Origin: Roseicyclus sp.
GTDB lineage: Bacteria > Pseudomonadota > Alphaproteobacteria > Rhodobacterales > Rhodobacteraceae
Reading direction: 5' to 3'
Assembly: GCA_018401055.1 (NCBI GenBank)
Contig: JAGYLB010000126.1
Location: 127,390-191,389, forward strand
DNA length: 64,000 nt
Part shown: piece after piece, positions 1 through 13,086 of the stretch
Layout: each line of letters starts with the position of its first letter
Numbering within the stretch: the stretch's first letter is position 1
Notes under the pieces: model-generated
Databases searched by the model: none
Told to the model about the DNA's origin: nothing
Seen by the model: the letters and a program-made list of their open reading frames with translations, nothing else
Made by a program: the position numbers and the translations under genes

Positions 1-3
1 TAA

Positions 4-852
4 ATGACTTTGATAACCCGGTTCGCGCCTTCGCCCACGGGCCCCCTGCATCTCGGCCATGCCTATTCGGCAATCCTCTCCCATGACATGGCGCGCGCTG
101 AGGGCGGCGATTTCCTGCTGCGGATCGAGGATATCGACCGCGACCGTGCACGACCGGAATGGGAACAGCGGATTTTCGAGGATCTCGCCTGGCTCGGCCT
201 TGCCTGGGAGGCGCCGGTGCTGCGCCAATCAGACCGGCATGGCGTTTATGGCGCCGCCCTCGACACCCTGTGGGCGCGCGGCCTGCTCTATCCCTGTACC
301 TGCACCCGCCGCGACATCGCCGAGGCGCTAACAGCTCCGCAAGAAGGCACGCACCCCGCCATCGGCCCCGATGGCCCGGTTTATCCCGGCACCTGCCGCG
401 CCCGGCCCCGCAGCGGCCTGCGCCCCAACGACAGCCACTTGCGCCTTGATATCGGCGCGGCGCTTGGTCACCCCACTTTGTGCTTCACGGAAACCGGCCC
501 AAGCCACGCCGGAACTATCGAGACAGGCTTGGAAACATACCGCACCGCCATCGGAGATGTGGTGCTGGCCCGCCGCGACATGGGCACATCCTACCACCTG
601 TCGGTTGTTCTGGATGACGCCGCGCAAGGCATCACCCATGTCACCCGCGGCGAAGATCTGTTCGAGGCGACGCGCATCCATATTCTGCTGCAACGCCTGC
701 TCGGCCTGCCGACGCCGATCTACCACCATCACCGCCTGATCCGCGACGAGACCGGTAAGCGCCTGGCCAAGCGCGACGATGCCCGCTCCATCGCAACCTA
801 CCGTGCCGAAGGGGCTACGCCCGACGACATCCGCCGCAAGGTAGGGCTCTGA
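4..852 (+). CDS. gluQ: Glutamyl-Q tRNA(Asp) synthetase
   Basis: A 282-residue truncated class I aminoacyl-tRNA synthetase related to GluRS, expected to attach glutamate to the queuosine base of tRNA-Asp. The start MTLITRFAPSPTGPLHLGHA carries the HIGH-type signature (HLGH), and the C-terminal part has a KRLAKR version of KMSKS. A Cys cluster (CTCT near residue 99, then YPGTC about 30 residues on) fits the zinc site of this family. The anticodon-binding domain of true GluRS is absent, as usual for GluQ. A stop codon (TAA) lies directly before the ATG at position 4. The frame is intact. Two tRNA-Asp genes and tgt (queuosine pathway) are also in the window. Confidence 0.93.
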   Translation: MTLITRFAPSPTGPLHLGHAYSAILSHDMARAEGGDFLLRIEDIDRDRARPEWEQRIFEDLAWLGLAWEAPVLRQSDRHGVYGAALDTLWARGLLYPCTCTRRDIAEALTAPQEGTHPAIGPDGPVYPGTCRARPRSGLRPNDSHLRLDIGAALGHPTLCFTETGPSHAGTIETGLETYRTAIGDVVLARRDMGTSYHLSVVLDDAAQGITHVTRGEDLFEATRIHILLQRLLGLPTPIYHHHRLIRDETGKRLAKRDDARSIATYRAEGATPDDIRRKVGL

Positions 853-892
853 CAGGCTTCATCTTTCCACAAATATGCCTTCGACCGGCCGC

Positions 893-1252
893 TTACTCGG
901 GCGACACTAATTCGGTTTCCTGCCCGTCCCGCACCGCAGTGTAGAAACACACCCGCCGGTTGGTATGGCAGGCGGGCCCGGTCTGACGCACCAGCGCCAA
1001 CAGGCAATCGCGGTCGCAATCGAGACGCAGCTCCACCAGCTCCTGCACATGGCCCGAGCTTTCGCCCTTGACCCAAAACGCCCCGCGCGACCGGCTCCAA
1101 TAGGTCACGCGCCCCGTCTCCAGCGTGCGCGCCACGGCCTCGGCAGTCATCCAGGCCAGCATCAGCACCTCGCCCGTCACGGCCTCCTGCGCAATGCAGG
1201 GGATCAGGCCGTTGGCGTCATAGCGTAGGGTCTTGGCATCGAACTCGACCAT
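893..1252 (-). CDS. hisI: Phosphoribosyl-AMP cyclohydrolase
   Basis: A 119-residue HisI, which hydrolyses phosphoribosyl-AMP in histidine biosynthesis. Visible hallmarks are VLMLAWM near the N terminus, TYWSRSRG, the metal-binding LDCDRDCLL segment and a terminal CHTNRRVCFY motif. The length matches the stand-alone alphaproteobacterial form, without a fused HisE domain. It ends about 40 bases from the end of the convergent gluQ gene and is divergent from the Fe-S scaffold gene at 1326. The frame is intact. Confidence 0.95.
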   Translation of the reverse strand: MVEFDAKTLRYDANGLIPCIAQEAVTGEVLMLAWMTAEAVARTLETGRVTYWSRSRGAFWVKGESSGHVQELVELRLDCDRDCLLALVRQTGPACHTNRRVCFYTAVRDGQETELVSPE

Positions 1253-1325
1253 GGGGATGGGGTTCCTCTTTGCAAAATCGCCTCACGCCGCTACCTATAG
1301 AAGCGCATCGATTGAGGTGAAACCC

Positions 1326-1781
1326 ATGTCCGGCGACACTGACCTGATCAAGCTCTATTCGCAGCGCATTCTGGCGCTGGCGGCCGATATCCCGCATGCT
1401 GGCCGCCTCAAGGACCCACAAGTCAGCCTGCGCAAACGCGCGCCGCTTTGCGGCTCGACGGTGACGGTGGATCTCGACATGGCAGAGGGGCGCATCACCC
1501 GCTTCGGGCAGGATGTGAAGGCCTGCGCGCTGGGTCAGGCGGCCGCCGCCCTGATGGGGGCCGACATCCTCGGGCGCACCAAGGCCGAGGTTGAGGCCGC
1601 GCGTGACGCGCTGCGCGCGATGTTGCGCGATGGCGGGCCTGTCCCCGGCGCGCCGTTCCGGGGCTATGACGTGCTGGAACCGGCGCGCGACTATCGTAAC
1701 CGCCACGCCTCGATCCTGCTGTCGCTCGAGGCGACCGCCGAAGCCATGGCCGAGGCCGAGCGCGCCACCGCCTGCGCCTGA
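1326..1781 (+). CDS. IscU/NifU-N-like Fe-S cluster scaffold
   Basis: A 151-residue protein of the NifU N-terminal/IscU-like family, inferred to serve as an Fe-S cluster assembly scaffold. It shows DLIKLYSQRILALAADIPHA at the N terminus, RAPLCGSTVTVDLDM with the first conserved Cys, and VKACALGQAAAALM with a second Cys. This is the divergent alphaproteobacterial type, not canonical IscU with LPPVK. I chose the ATG at 1326 because TTGAGGTGA lies just upstream; longer in-frame starts overlap hisI. The nearby sufT-like and iscA-like genes (25.8 and 27.1 kb) belong to the same general pathway. Confidence 0.8.
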   Translation: MSGDTDLIKLYSQRILALAADIPHAGRLKDPQVSLRKRAPLCGSTVTVDLDMAEGRITRFGQDVKACALGQAAAALMGADILGRTKAEVEAARDALRAMLRDGGPVPGAPFRGYDVLEPARDYRNRHASILLSLEATAEAMAEAERATACA

Positions 1782-1820
1782 GCAGGCTAAGCGAAAGAAC
1801 GGCCTGCGTCTGAACAGGCC

Positions 1821-1861
1821 AAAAGAAAAAACCGCCGCACCTCCGGGCAGGAGGGCGGCGG
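1821..1861 (-). terminator. Hairpin terminator of the 39-codon gene
   Basis: An inverted repeat CCGCCGCACCTCC / GGAGGGCGGCGG (1832-1844 and 1850-1861, 5-base loop) is followed on the minus strand by a T-rich run (complement of the A tract at 1821-1831). This is a good intrinsic terminator for minus-strand transcription. It lies about 125 bases past the stop of the small gene at 1986-2105. Confidence 0.75.
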
Positions 1862-1985
1862 CAGTCAGCGTATCCATCGACAAGACCAGAGCCGCGGGAG
1901 GCAATCCGGGCTTTGGAAAGGGTGCAAGCGGGGACAGTCGCCGCACCCGATGGTCCTGTCGGACCGCAGGCAGAAACAGGAAATC

Positions 1986-2105
1986 TCAGACGAGGCCGGG
2001 CAAATGCAAAAGCCCGTAGGTGAAGATGGCCAGAGCCAAAACCCCGGCAGTGTCGCCCAGAAGCGTGTCGCCGTTGCGGGCCAGAAACTCGGTGATGCGG
2101 GTCAT
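1986..2105 (-). CDS. 39-residue predicted membrane protein, possibly SOS-controlled
   Basis: This frame, too short for routine gene callers, encodes 39 residues starting MTRITEFLARNGDTLLGD, followed by a hydrophobic helix (AGVLALAIFTYGLLHLPGLV) running to the C terminus. A purine-rich RBS (AAGAGGAA) sits about 8 bases before the ATG at 2105. A terminator follows at 1821-1861. A LexA-type box (2168-2182) overlaps a TTGACC -35-like hexamer upstream. The layout recalls SidA of Caulobacter, a 29-residue SOS-induced inner-membrane division inhibitor, but I see no clear sequence identity and make no functional call. It could also be an uncontrolled conserved small protein. Confidence 0.7.
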   Translation of the reverse strand: MTRITEFLARNGDTLLGDTAGVLALAIFTYGLLHLPGLV

Positions 2106-2167
2106 GGGCTGCATTCCTCTTGCCGTCGTGTTAACGCTTTGTTCTCATTTTCCCGACCTCAGGTCAA

Positions 2168-2182
2168 GAACTTTTTAAGAAC
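2168..2182 (-). promoter_or_regulatory. LexA (SOS) box
   Basis: The + strand reads GAAC-TTTTTAA-GAAC, which on the minus strand is GTTC-N7-GTTC, the established alphaproteobacterial LexA operator. The minus-strand downstream half-site runs into TTGACC (2167-2162), a -35-like hexamer, so LexA would block RNA polymerase. A third GTTC lies 6 bases further upstream, and a GACCT-C-AGGTC palindrome (2155-2165) overlaps the same region. No strong -10 is visible. The box lies between the end of recG and the start of the 39-codon gene, pointing toward the latter. Confidence 0.75.
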
Positions 2183-2200
2183 ATACGCGAACAAAACGGG

Positions 2201-7289
<5,089 letters not shown>

Positions 7290-7335
7290 CAGGTCACTCC
7301 GAATCTCAATCTGGTCCACCTGAGCGTCCGTTGAA

Positions 7336-7354
7336 ATGGTTAATTTCAAGTTAC
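7336..7354 (-). promoter_or_regulatory. CtrA-like box in the ctrA leader
   Basis: The + strand holds TTAA-TTTCAAG-TTAC (7340-7354), one mismatch from the CtrA operator TTAA-N7-TTAA. On the minus strand it reads into TTAACCAT (7343-7336), the 8-mer half-site known from CtrA-bound promoters. It sits about 50 bases upstream of the ctrA ATG, suggesting autoregulation. A GAATC (GANTC, the CcrM methylation motif) follows at 7301-7305. Confidence 0.6.
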
Positions 7355-7402
7355 CCTTTTCGACAGGCTTTCGCACTCATTTTGAGAGTTCCCCGGATAT
7401 CT

Positions 7403-7675
7403 TTAGCGAAAGCGTTGCAGCGCTGTCGCCTTGAGCGCCCGGATTCCATGGCGCGCGACCGCGCCGCGCCAGCTGTCAAGCTCCTCCACCGAAAGGCCCC
7501 ATGTCTCCAGCGCCTCTTCAGCGCTAATCAGGCCAGCGTCGACGGCCTGCACCACGGCGGCTTTGCGGCTGGCGACCCAGCGCTGGGTCGCGGGTGCGGG
7601 AAGGTCGGCGCGTGTCATCGTGCGCCCGTCGGGCAGGGTCACCGCATGGGGCCCCGAAATGCGTCGGATGTACAT
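7403..7675 (-). CDS. sciP: SciP-like CtrA inhibitor (DUF1153)
   Basis: A 90-residue DUF1153 protein. The family includes Caulobacter SciP, which binds CtrA and blocks CtrA-driven transcription. Recognisable parts are VTLPDGRTMTRADLP, RWVASRKAAVVQAVDAGLIS and the helix-turn-helix end ALETWGLSVEELDSWRGAV. The ATG at 7675 is preceded by AGGAGAG at good spacing; longer starts lack a site. It lies about 115 bases upstream of ctrA on the same strand, so activator and inhibitor may be co-regulated. The frame is intact. Confidence 0.88.
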   Translation of the reverse strand: MYIRRISGPHAVTLPDGRTMTRADLPAPATQRWVASRKAAVVQAVDAGLISAEEALETWGLSVEELDSWRGAVARHGIRALKATALQRFR

Positions 7676-7824
7676 TGCTGGCCATCTCTCCTGTGATCGT
7701 GGCAAACGACACCTGCGCAGGTCCAGCTTAATTCGAGGTAAGCGCGGCGCTTGTGGATAGGCGCGATTTTCCTATATTCCCCACGAAACTCCCTGCCCGC
7801 CTGCTCCGACCAAAGGACGCCGCC

Positions 7825-8967
7825 ATGGCCCTCGACCGGCCCGATACGCTCAATTCGCTGGGCTTTGCCAAGCCACCCGCGCAAACCCGCGTGGTGGTCG
7901 CCATGTCGGGTGGGGTCGATTCGTCGGTGGTCGCCGCCCAACTAGCCGAGGAAGGCTATGACGTCGTGGGTGTCACGCTGCAGCTTTACGACCATGGCGC
8001 GGCGCTGGCAAAAAAGGGCGCGTGCTGCGCGGGCCGCGACATCCATGATGCGCGGCGCGTGGCGGAAACCATGGGCTTTCCCCATTATGTCCTCGACTAC
8101 GAGAACACATTCCGCGAGGCGGTGATCGACGAGTTCGCTGACAGCTATCTTGCGGGCGCGACCCCCGTGCCCTGCATCCGCTGCAACGAAAGGGTCAAGT
8201 TCAAGGATCTGCTGCAGACCGCCCGCGATTTGGACGCAGATTGCATGGCGACGGGCCATTACATCCAGCGCAAGATGGGCGCGCAGGGGGCGGAGCTGCA
8301 TTGCGCAACGGACGCCGCGCGCGACCAATCCTATTTCCTGTTCTCGACGACGCAAGACCAGCTCGACTTCCTCCGCTTTCCGCTGGGCCATCTGGCCTCC
8401 AAGGCCGAGACGCGGGCGCTTGCGGCGAAATACGGCCTGCCCGTCGCCGACAAGCCCGACAGTCAGGACATCTGTTTCGTCCCCAACGGCGATTATGCCG
8501 CCGTGATCGAGAAACTGCGCCCCGGCGCTGCCGACCCCGGCGACATCGTGGATGCCGAGGGCAATGCTCTGGGCCAGCACCGCGGCGTGATCCACTACAC
8601 CATCGGGCAGCGCCGCGGCCTCGGCATCGGGGGGCTGGCCGACCCGCTCTATGTCGTCAAGCTCGACCCCGACACGCGGCAGGTGGTCGTCGGCCCGAAA
8701 GACATGCTCTCGACCCGCACCGTGCCGCTCCGCGAGATCAACTGGCTGGGCGATGCGCCGCTCACCTCGCGCGCCGAATGGGAGGTGGAGGTCAAGATCC
8801 GCTCCACCCGCCCACCGCGCCCCGCGGTGATCCGCCCGCTGTCAGCGACCGAGGCCGAGGTGACGCTGCTCACCCCAGAGGAAGGCGTCAGCCCGGGGCA
8901 GGCTTGCGTCTTCTACGACACCGACGGCAGCCGGGTGCTGGGCGGCGGCTGGATCCACCGCGGCTGA
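7825..8967 (+). CDS. mnmA: tRNA-uridine 2-sulfurtransferase MnmA
   Basis: A 380-residue enzyme that 2-thiolates the wobble uridine of tRNA-Lys, -Glu and -Gln. It has the PP-loop [12 protein letters not shown], the catalytic PCIRCN cysteine and the second catalytic Cys in [13 protein letters not shown], then the C-terminal beta-barrel ending [12 protein letters not shown] chose the ATG at 7825 (MALDRPDTL), preceded by AAAGGAC; an upstream in-frame ATG at 7753 would add 24 residues with no family match. The gene is divergent from sciP. The frame is intact. Confidence 0.95.
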   Translation: MALDRPDTLNSLGFAKPPAQTRVVVAMSGGVDSSVVAAQLAEEGYDVVGVTLQLYDHGAALAKKGACCAGRDIHDARRVAETMGFPHYVLDYENTFREAVIDEFADSYLAGATPVPCIRCNERVKFKDLLQTARDLDADCMATGHYIQRKMGAQGAELHCATDAARDQSYFLFSTTQDQLDFLRFPLGHLASKAETRALAAKYGLPVADKPDSQDICFVPNGDYAAVIEKLRPGAADPGDIVDAEGNALGQHRGVIHYTIGQRRGLGIGGLADPLYVVKLDPDTRQVVVGPKDMLSTRTVPLREINWLGDAPLTSRAEWEVEVKIRSTRPPRPAVIRPLSATEAEVTLLTPEEGVSPGQACVFYDTDGSRVLGGGWIHRG

Positions 8968-8977
8968 GCCTTCGCCC

Positions 8978-9689
8978 TCACATGCCGCCGTTGAGCAGGT
9001 AGGACCGGAAGCGGATCACCTGATGGCTCAGCTGCAACTCGATCAGCCCGCGGTCGAGCCGCAGGACGGTGGTCTCCAACCCTCTCGCCCCTCCAGCCGG
9101 TAGCCCTCGGCGCCATAGATCGGCGCAGGGGCCGTGCCCTCGCCCCAAAGGCTGGCGTCGTCATCCTGCAGACCGAGGGGTAAACAGCGCAAAGACCGCC
9201 GCGCGCGCGGGGGCTTCGGGGATGATAGCGACACGGCGGGGTGTCATCCCGTGTGATCATGCAGGCCAGCCGCGCCAGCCCGGTCTCGGGCCAGGCCGCA
9301 AGATCGTCATTCGCGGGCTGGGTGGCGGCGAAGAGCGTAAAGACCTCGCGGTCCGAAAAGGCCGTCCCGCTCAGCCGGTCGCGGGTGGCAAGGCCATAGC
9401 GCGCGCAAGCCACGATCCCGCCCGCCACGCTGCTGCCCGGCAAGGGCGCGCCGAACCGACCGGTCAGGGACCACAGGAAGGGATCGTCGCCCAACTGGGC
9501 CTCGGGCAGATCCGCCCGGTCAAGGCTGACCGGCCCCAGCACCGCCTCGAGCCGCGCGACAAAGCCCACCCGGTCGCGCCAGGGCTCGGCCGCAAGGGCC
9601 AGCACCGCGCCGGGATCAAGCACCACCGGCGCCTCTTGGGCGGCGGCGGGTGTGACGAGACAGGCAAGGGCGAGGACAAGGCTGCGCAT
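8978..9689 (-). CDS. Secreted protein of unknown function (several frame breaks)
   Basis: The N terminus MRSLVLALACLVTPAAAQ is a clear Sec signal peptide. The intact first part continues for roughly 155 residues and contains GGIVACARYGLAT and ARLACMITRDDTP. After about 9240 the coding signal jumps frame at least twice; plausible downstream pieces are VAIIPEAPARAAVFAL, LQDDDASLWGEGTAP and a terminal VLRLDRGLIELQLSHQVIRF segment ending at a TGA at 8978-8980. The pieces together suggest one protein of about 235 residues. I do not recognise the family. It ends convergently 10 bases from mnmA, with a tRNA-Asp gene upstream. Confidence 0.6.
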
Positions 9690-9751
9690 GGAACGGAGCC
9701 TAGCGCCGGGCACGGACAGGTCCAGCGATGTCGACGAAGAGAGGGGGAAAG

Positions 9752-9827
9752 TGGCGCGGTTGACGGGGCTCGAACCCGCGACCCCGGCGTGACAGGCCGG
9801 TACTCTAACCAACTGAGCTACAACCGC
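9752..9827 (-). tRNA. tRNA-Asp (GTC), copy 1
   Basis: Minus-strand cloverleaf with acceptor GCGGTTG/CAACCGC, discriminator G, encoded CCA, anticodon stem CCGGC/GCCGG around loop CTGTCAC (anticodon GTC), and T arm TTCGAGC. The variable loop is one base short (4 instead of 5) compared with copy 2 at 13010, because a C run on the + strand has four Cs instead of five. This is probably a sequencing deletion. Confidence 0.93.
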
Positions 9828-10197
9828 GCGTGGGGGCGGAGGTAGCCGAGGGGGCGGATGCGGTCAAGCACGAAACGGCAGGCCCTGCCCCCAACTTCGC
9901 GCTTGGCGCGGGCAGGCGGATGGCGGAGGATCGGGCGGAATTGGAGCGGAGGCAGGGATGGGCGCGGCAGAAGACGCCTACGCGGCGGCAGTGGAGGAGA
10001 TCGCGCGGGTCAAGGCGGCGGGAGAAACGGAGCTTGACTTGAGCGGGGAGCGGTTTCGCGCGCTCGACCGGGTGCCGCCCGAGATCGGGGGCCTCACCGC
10101 GCTGCAGACGCTCTCGCTCAGCGGCACACAGGTCGCTGACATCACGCCCCTGTCAGGCCTAACAGCGCTGCAGACGCTCGGACTCAGCCGAACACAG

Positions 10198-10205
10198 GTC
10201 GTCGA
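10198..10205. repeat. Left target-site duplication of the IS
   Basis: GTCGTCGA, repeated exactly at 11539-11546 on the other side of the element. The 8-bp size is typical of IS256-family insertion. Confidence 0.85.
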
Positions 10206-11538
10206 GAGAGTGTCCGATCTTCTGTGTAACTGGGGTTTGGTCCATGCTTCCTGAGAGGAGCAAGGACGATGACGATTTCCAAGGAACTGCTGGACGAACT
10301 ACTGAAGGGCTGCGAGCGGCCTGAAGACCTGCTTGGCGATGCCGGGCTGATGAAAGAGCTCAAGATCAAGCTGATGGAACGGATGCTGGGGGCCGAGCTG
10401 ACCGCGCATCTTGGCTATGAGGAGGGCAAGGACGCGCCTGTGGGGCAGGTCAACCGGCGCAACGGGACCTCCTCCAAGCGGTTGAAGGGGCAGGATGGCG
10501 AGGTGCCGATCGCGGTGCCGCGTGACCGTGACGGCAGTTTCGAACCTGAGCTGGTGAAGAAGGGCCAGACCCGGATTGACGGGATCGACGACAAAATCAT
10601 TGGTCTCTATGCCGCTGGTCTGACGGTCCGTGATATCCGCGCCCACCTTGAGGATGTCTATGGTCTGCAGGTCTCGCCCGACCTGATCAGCCGCGTGACC
10701 GATGCCGTTCTGGACGAGGTCCGCGAGTGGCAGAGCCGGGCGCTGGAGCGGATGTATCCGATCGTCATTTTCGACGCGCTCCGGGTCAAGATCCGCGATG
10801 CCGACAGCCGGATGGTGAAGAACAAGGCCGTTTACGTGGCCCTCGGCGTAACCCGTGACGGTGTGCGGGAAGTTCTGGGTCTGTGGATTGCTGAGAATGA
10901 AGGCGCCAAGTTCTGGCTGTCGGTGATGAATGAGCTGCGAAATCGGGGCGTGCAAGACGTGCTGATCGCGGTCGTTGACGGGCTGAAGGGTTTCCCCGAG
11001 GCCATCACCGCCGCCTTCCCGGACGCCATGGTCCAGACCTGTATCGTGCATCTGGTGCGCCATTCGCTGAACTTCTGCGCCTGGAAGGATCGCAAGGCGG
11101 TAGCCGCCGATCTGCGCCGGATTTACGGGGCACCGACTGCCGATCGGGCTGAAGCTGAACTGGATGCGTTTGAAGAAAAATGGGCAGGGAAATATGCGTC
11201 CATCGCCCCGGCCTGGCGGCGGGCATGGCAGGAGGTGATCCCGTTCTTTGCCTTCGACCCGGCCATCCGCAAGATCATCTACACGACAAACGCCATAGAA
11301 AGTTTGAACCGTGTGATCCGCAAATCAATTAAGACGCGCGGCTCGTTCCCGACCGAGGAAGCCGCGACCAAGCTGATTTACCTGGCAATCCGCAACTTCG
11401 AAAAAGGCGGCAGAAATGTCCGAGAATGGTTTGCCGCCCGCAATCAATTCGCTATCATGTTCGAGGAGCGCTTCAATGCGTGACCGTATCTGAAACCCGC
11501 ATGGGCCAACCCAGATACACAGAGTTCATGACACTCCC
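10206..11538 (+). mobile_element. IS256-family insertion sequence, 1333 bp, complete
   Basis: The ends are imperfect inverted repeats aligned without gaps over 29 bases: left GAGAGTGTC..TCTGTGTAACTGGG, right (complement) GGGAGTGTC..TCTGTGTATCTGGG. The element is flanked by 8-bp duplications and carries one intact transposase gene. Both ends and the transposase look functional, so the insertion is probably recent. It interrupts the LRR gene in its repeat region. Confidence 0.92.
10269..11483 (+). CDS. IS256-family (mutator-type) transposase
   Basis: A 404-residue DDE transposase that catalyses cut-out or copy-out transposition of the surrounding IS. Family marks are the N-terminal MLGAELTAHLGYEEG, RNGTSSKRLKG, the first catalytic Asp in PIVIFDALRVKI, the second in IAVVDGLKGFPEA, and the Glu in YTTNAIESLNRVIRK. 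The ATG at 10269 follows a GAGGAGCAAGGACG Shine-Dalgarno region. The frame is intact, in contrast with many neighbours. Confidence 0.96.
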   Translation: MTISKELLDELLKGCERPEDLLGDAGLMKELKIKLMERMLGAELTAHLGYEEGKDAPVGQVNRRNGTSSKRLKGQDGEVPIAVPRDRDGSFEPELVKKGQTRIDGIDDKIIGLYAAGLTVRDIRAHLEDVYGLQVSPDLISRVTDAVLDEVREWQSRALERMYPIVIFDALRVKIRDADSRMVKNKAVYVALGVTRDGVREVLGLWIAENEGAKFWLSVMNELRNRGVQDVLIAVVDGLKGFPEAITAAFPDAMVQTCIVHLVRHSLNFCAWKDRKAVAADLRRIYGAPTADRAEAELDAFEEKWAGKYASIAPAWRRAWQEVIPFFAFDPAIRKIIYTTNAIESLNRVIRKSIKTRGSFPTEEAATKLIYLAIRNFEKGGRNVREWFAARNQFAIMFEERFNA

Positions 11539-11546
11539 GTCGTCGA
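11539..11546. repeat. Right target-site duplication of the IS
   Basis: Second copy of GTCGTCGA, directly after the right inverted repeat. Together with 10198-10205 it fixes the element's boundaries. Confidence 0.85.
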
Positions 11547-13009
11547 CGTCACACCCCTCGCGGACCTAACAGCGCTACAAAGGCTCGACCTCGACGACAC
11601 AAAGGCCACTGACATCACCCCCCTCGCTGGCCTTACCGCATTGCAGTGGCTCAGGCTCGACAATACACAGGTCGCCGACGTCACCGCCATCGCGGGCCTC
11701 TCCGAACTGAAGATGCTCTGGCTCGATGGATCGCAAGTCACGAACATTCACCCCATTGCTGACCTCACCGCGCTCATGTCGCTCTGGCTCAGCAACACAA
11801 ACGTCGCCGATATCACCCCCGTCGAACGCTTCGCCAAGCTACAATCGCTCGGGCTAGGCGAACTTCAGATCGGCGACATCATGCCCCTCGCGGGCCTCGA
11901 GGCACTACAGGCGCTTGACCTCAGCGGCACACAGGTCGCCGACCTGCGCCTCCTTCGCAATATGGCTAAGTTGGGGGGGCACAAAAATACGGGCCTCTGG
12001 TTCTACCACACCCCCGCCCTGCGCGATCCCGAACTGGCGCGGTTGTCGGAGATCGAGGACGATCAGACGCGCACCAAAGAAACGCTGGCCTATCTGCGCA
12101 CGCTGCCACCTTGGCCAGAGCCTTTGCCGTGGGAGGTCGAGCAGACCCGCAAGGCCGCCCCTGCCCCGGACCCGGCCTTGCCCTTGCGGGTTGTGGACGG
12201 GGCGATCGACCTGCTGTCGGCGCCACTGGAGCGGCCGGAAGATGATCTGCTGCGCACCACACTTTTCGACGAGCTGGAGGAGCGGGTCGAAGATCTGATC
12301 CGCATCTCGGCCAATCAGGACGACGGTATCTACCGGGAGGCCTGTCGGCTGCGCGACCGCCTGCAAGGCGGCTTGAGCGCGATGGAGCCGGTGCGGGTGC
12401 ATCTGTGCATCGAGGCGTTGCGCCGGGCGCATCGGCAGCTTGCGCCAACAGCGGACCGGGACTTGGCGCAAACGCTGGCGGTCGTACTGGACATCGGGCC
12501 CGGACTGACGCTCGGCACGAAAGAGGTCACCTTGCTGCTGGACCGGATCCGGGAAAACCAACTGTTGCGCCGCGATCAGGCGGAGATCGAGGCTGAAACC
12601 CGGTTGGCAGAGGCGATTGCCGAAAGCCCGCTCGCGGCACAGCAGGTGGCCTCCATCGCGCGGGCGGCGGCGGATGGTTCGGTCGAGGATCAGTTCAGCG
12701 GATTGCGAACGCCCTTGGTGCGCAACTGGATGCTCATTCTGGCCACCAGTGGCATCGTGCAGGCAAGCGTGCAGGGCGTTGTTGGAAATGCCAGCTATGA
12801 GGCCCTGAAATGGTTGGTGGCCAACGCAGATGATGCCCTGATCATCGCAAGGTTCTGGGGCGAGCCGGTGTTGTCATGGCTGAGTGCCGATCCTGCACCG
12901 CGCGCGCGAGATGACGGAGGCGGGCCGACACATTGCGGCCAAGGTCCGGCGCTCGTGAGACAACCCTGCCGCCCAGCAGCCTCAAGAGAATCACCGAGAA
13001 ACGGAAAAG

Positions 13010-13086
13010 TGGCGCGGTTGACGGGGCTCGAACCCGCGACCCCCGGCGTGACAGGCCGGTACTCTAACCAACTGAGCTACAACCGC
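13010..13086 (-). tRNA. tRNA-Asp (GTC), copy 2
   Basis: Same sequence as the gene at 9752-9827 apart from one additional C on the + strand, giving a normal 5-base variable loop and a 77-base gene including the encoded CCA. The anticodon loop is CTGTCAC. It lies just past the 3' end of the LRR gene, on the opposite strand. Confidence 0.95.

Larger units (their letters stand above)
9958..12958 (+). pseudogene. Leucine-rich-repeat protein gene split by an IS256-family element
   Basis: The N-terminal part (9958-10205) encodes ETELDLSGERFRAL and two 22-residue leucine-rich repeats (LTALQTLSLSGTQVADITPL type). The frame resumes after the IS at 11539 with five to six more repeats. A C-terminal region of about 300 residues follows, largely helical, with a possible membrane segment near MLILATSGIVQASVQGVV. 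Removing the IS and one target copy joins the two halves in frame (VVDVTPLADL). The apparent C terminus running into the tRNA is spurious; a shift in a GC run near 12900 gives an end EMTEAGRHIAAKVRRS with stop at 12956-12958. The protein's function is unknown. The ATG at 9958 follows GGAGGCAGGG. Confidence 0.75.

Noticed and set aside
865..880. Short CAAATATGC motif after gluQ and again near 37250
   Set aside because: It is too short to distinguish from chance. I saw no hairpin or larger repeat unit around either copy.
7720..7740. CtrA box upstream of sciP (TTAATTCGAGGTAA)
   Set aside because: The half-sites are 6 bases apart rather than 7 and the second half is imperfect.
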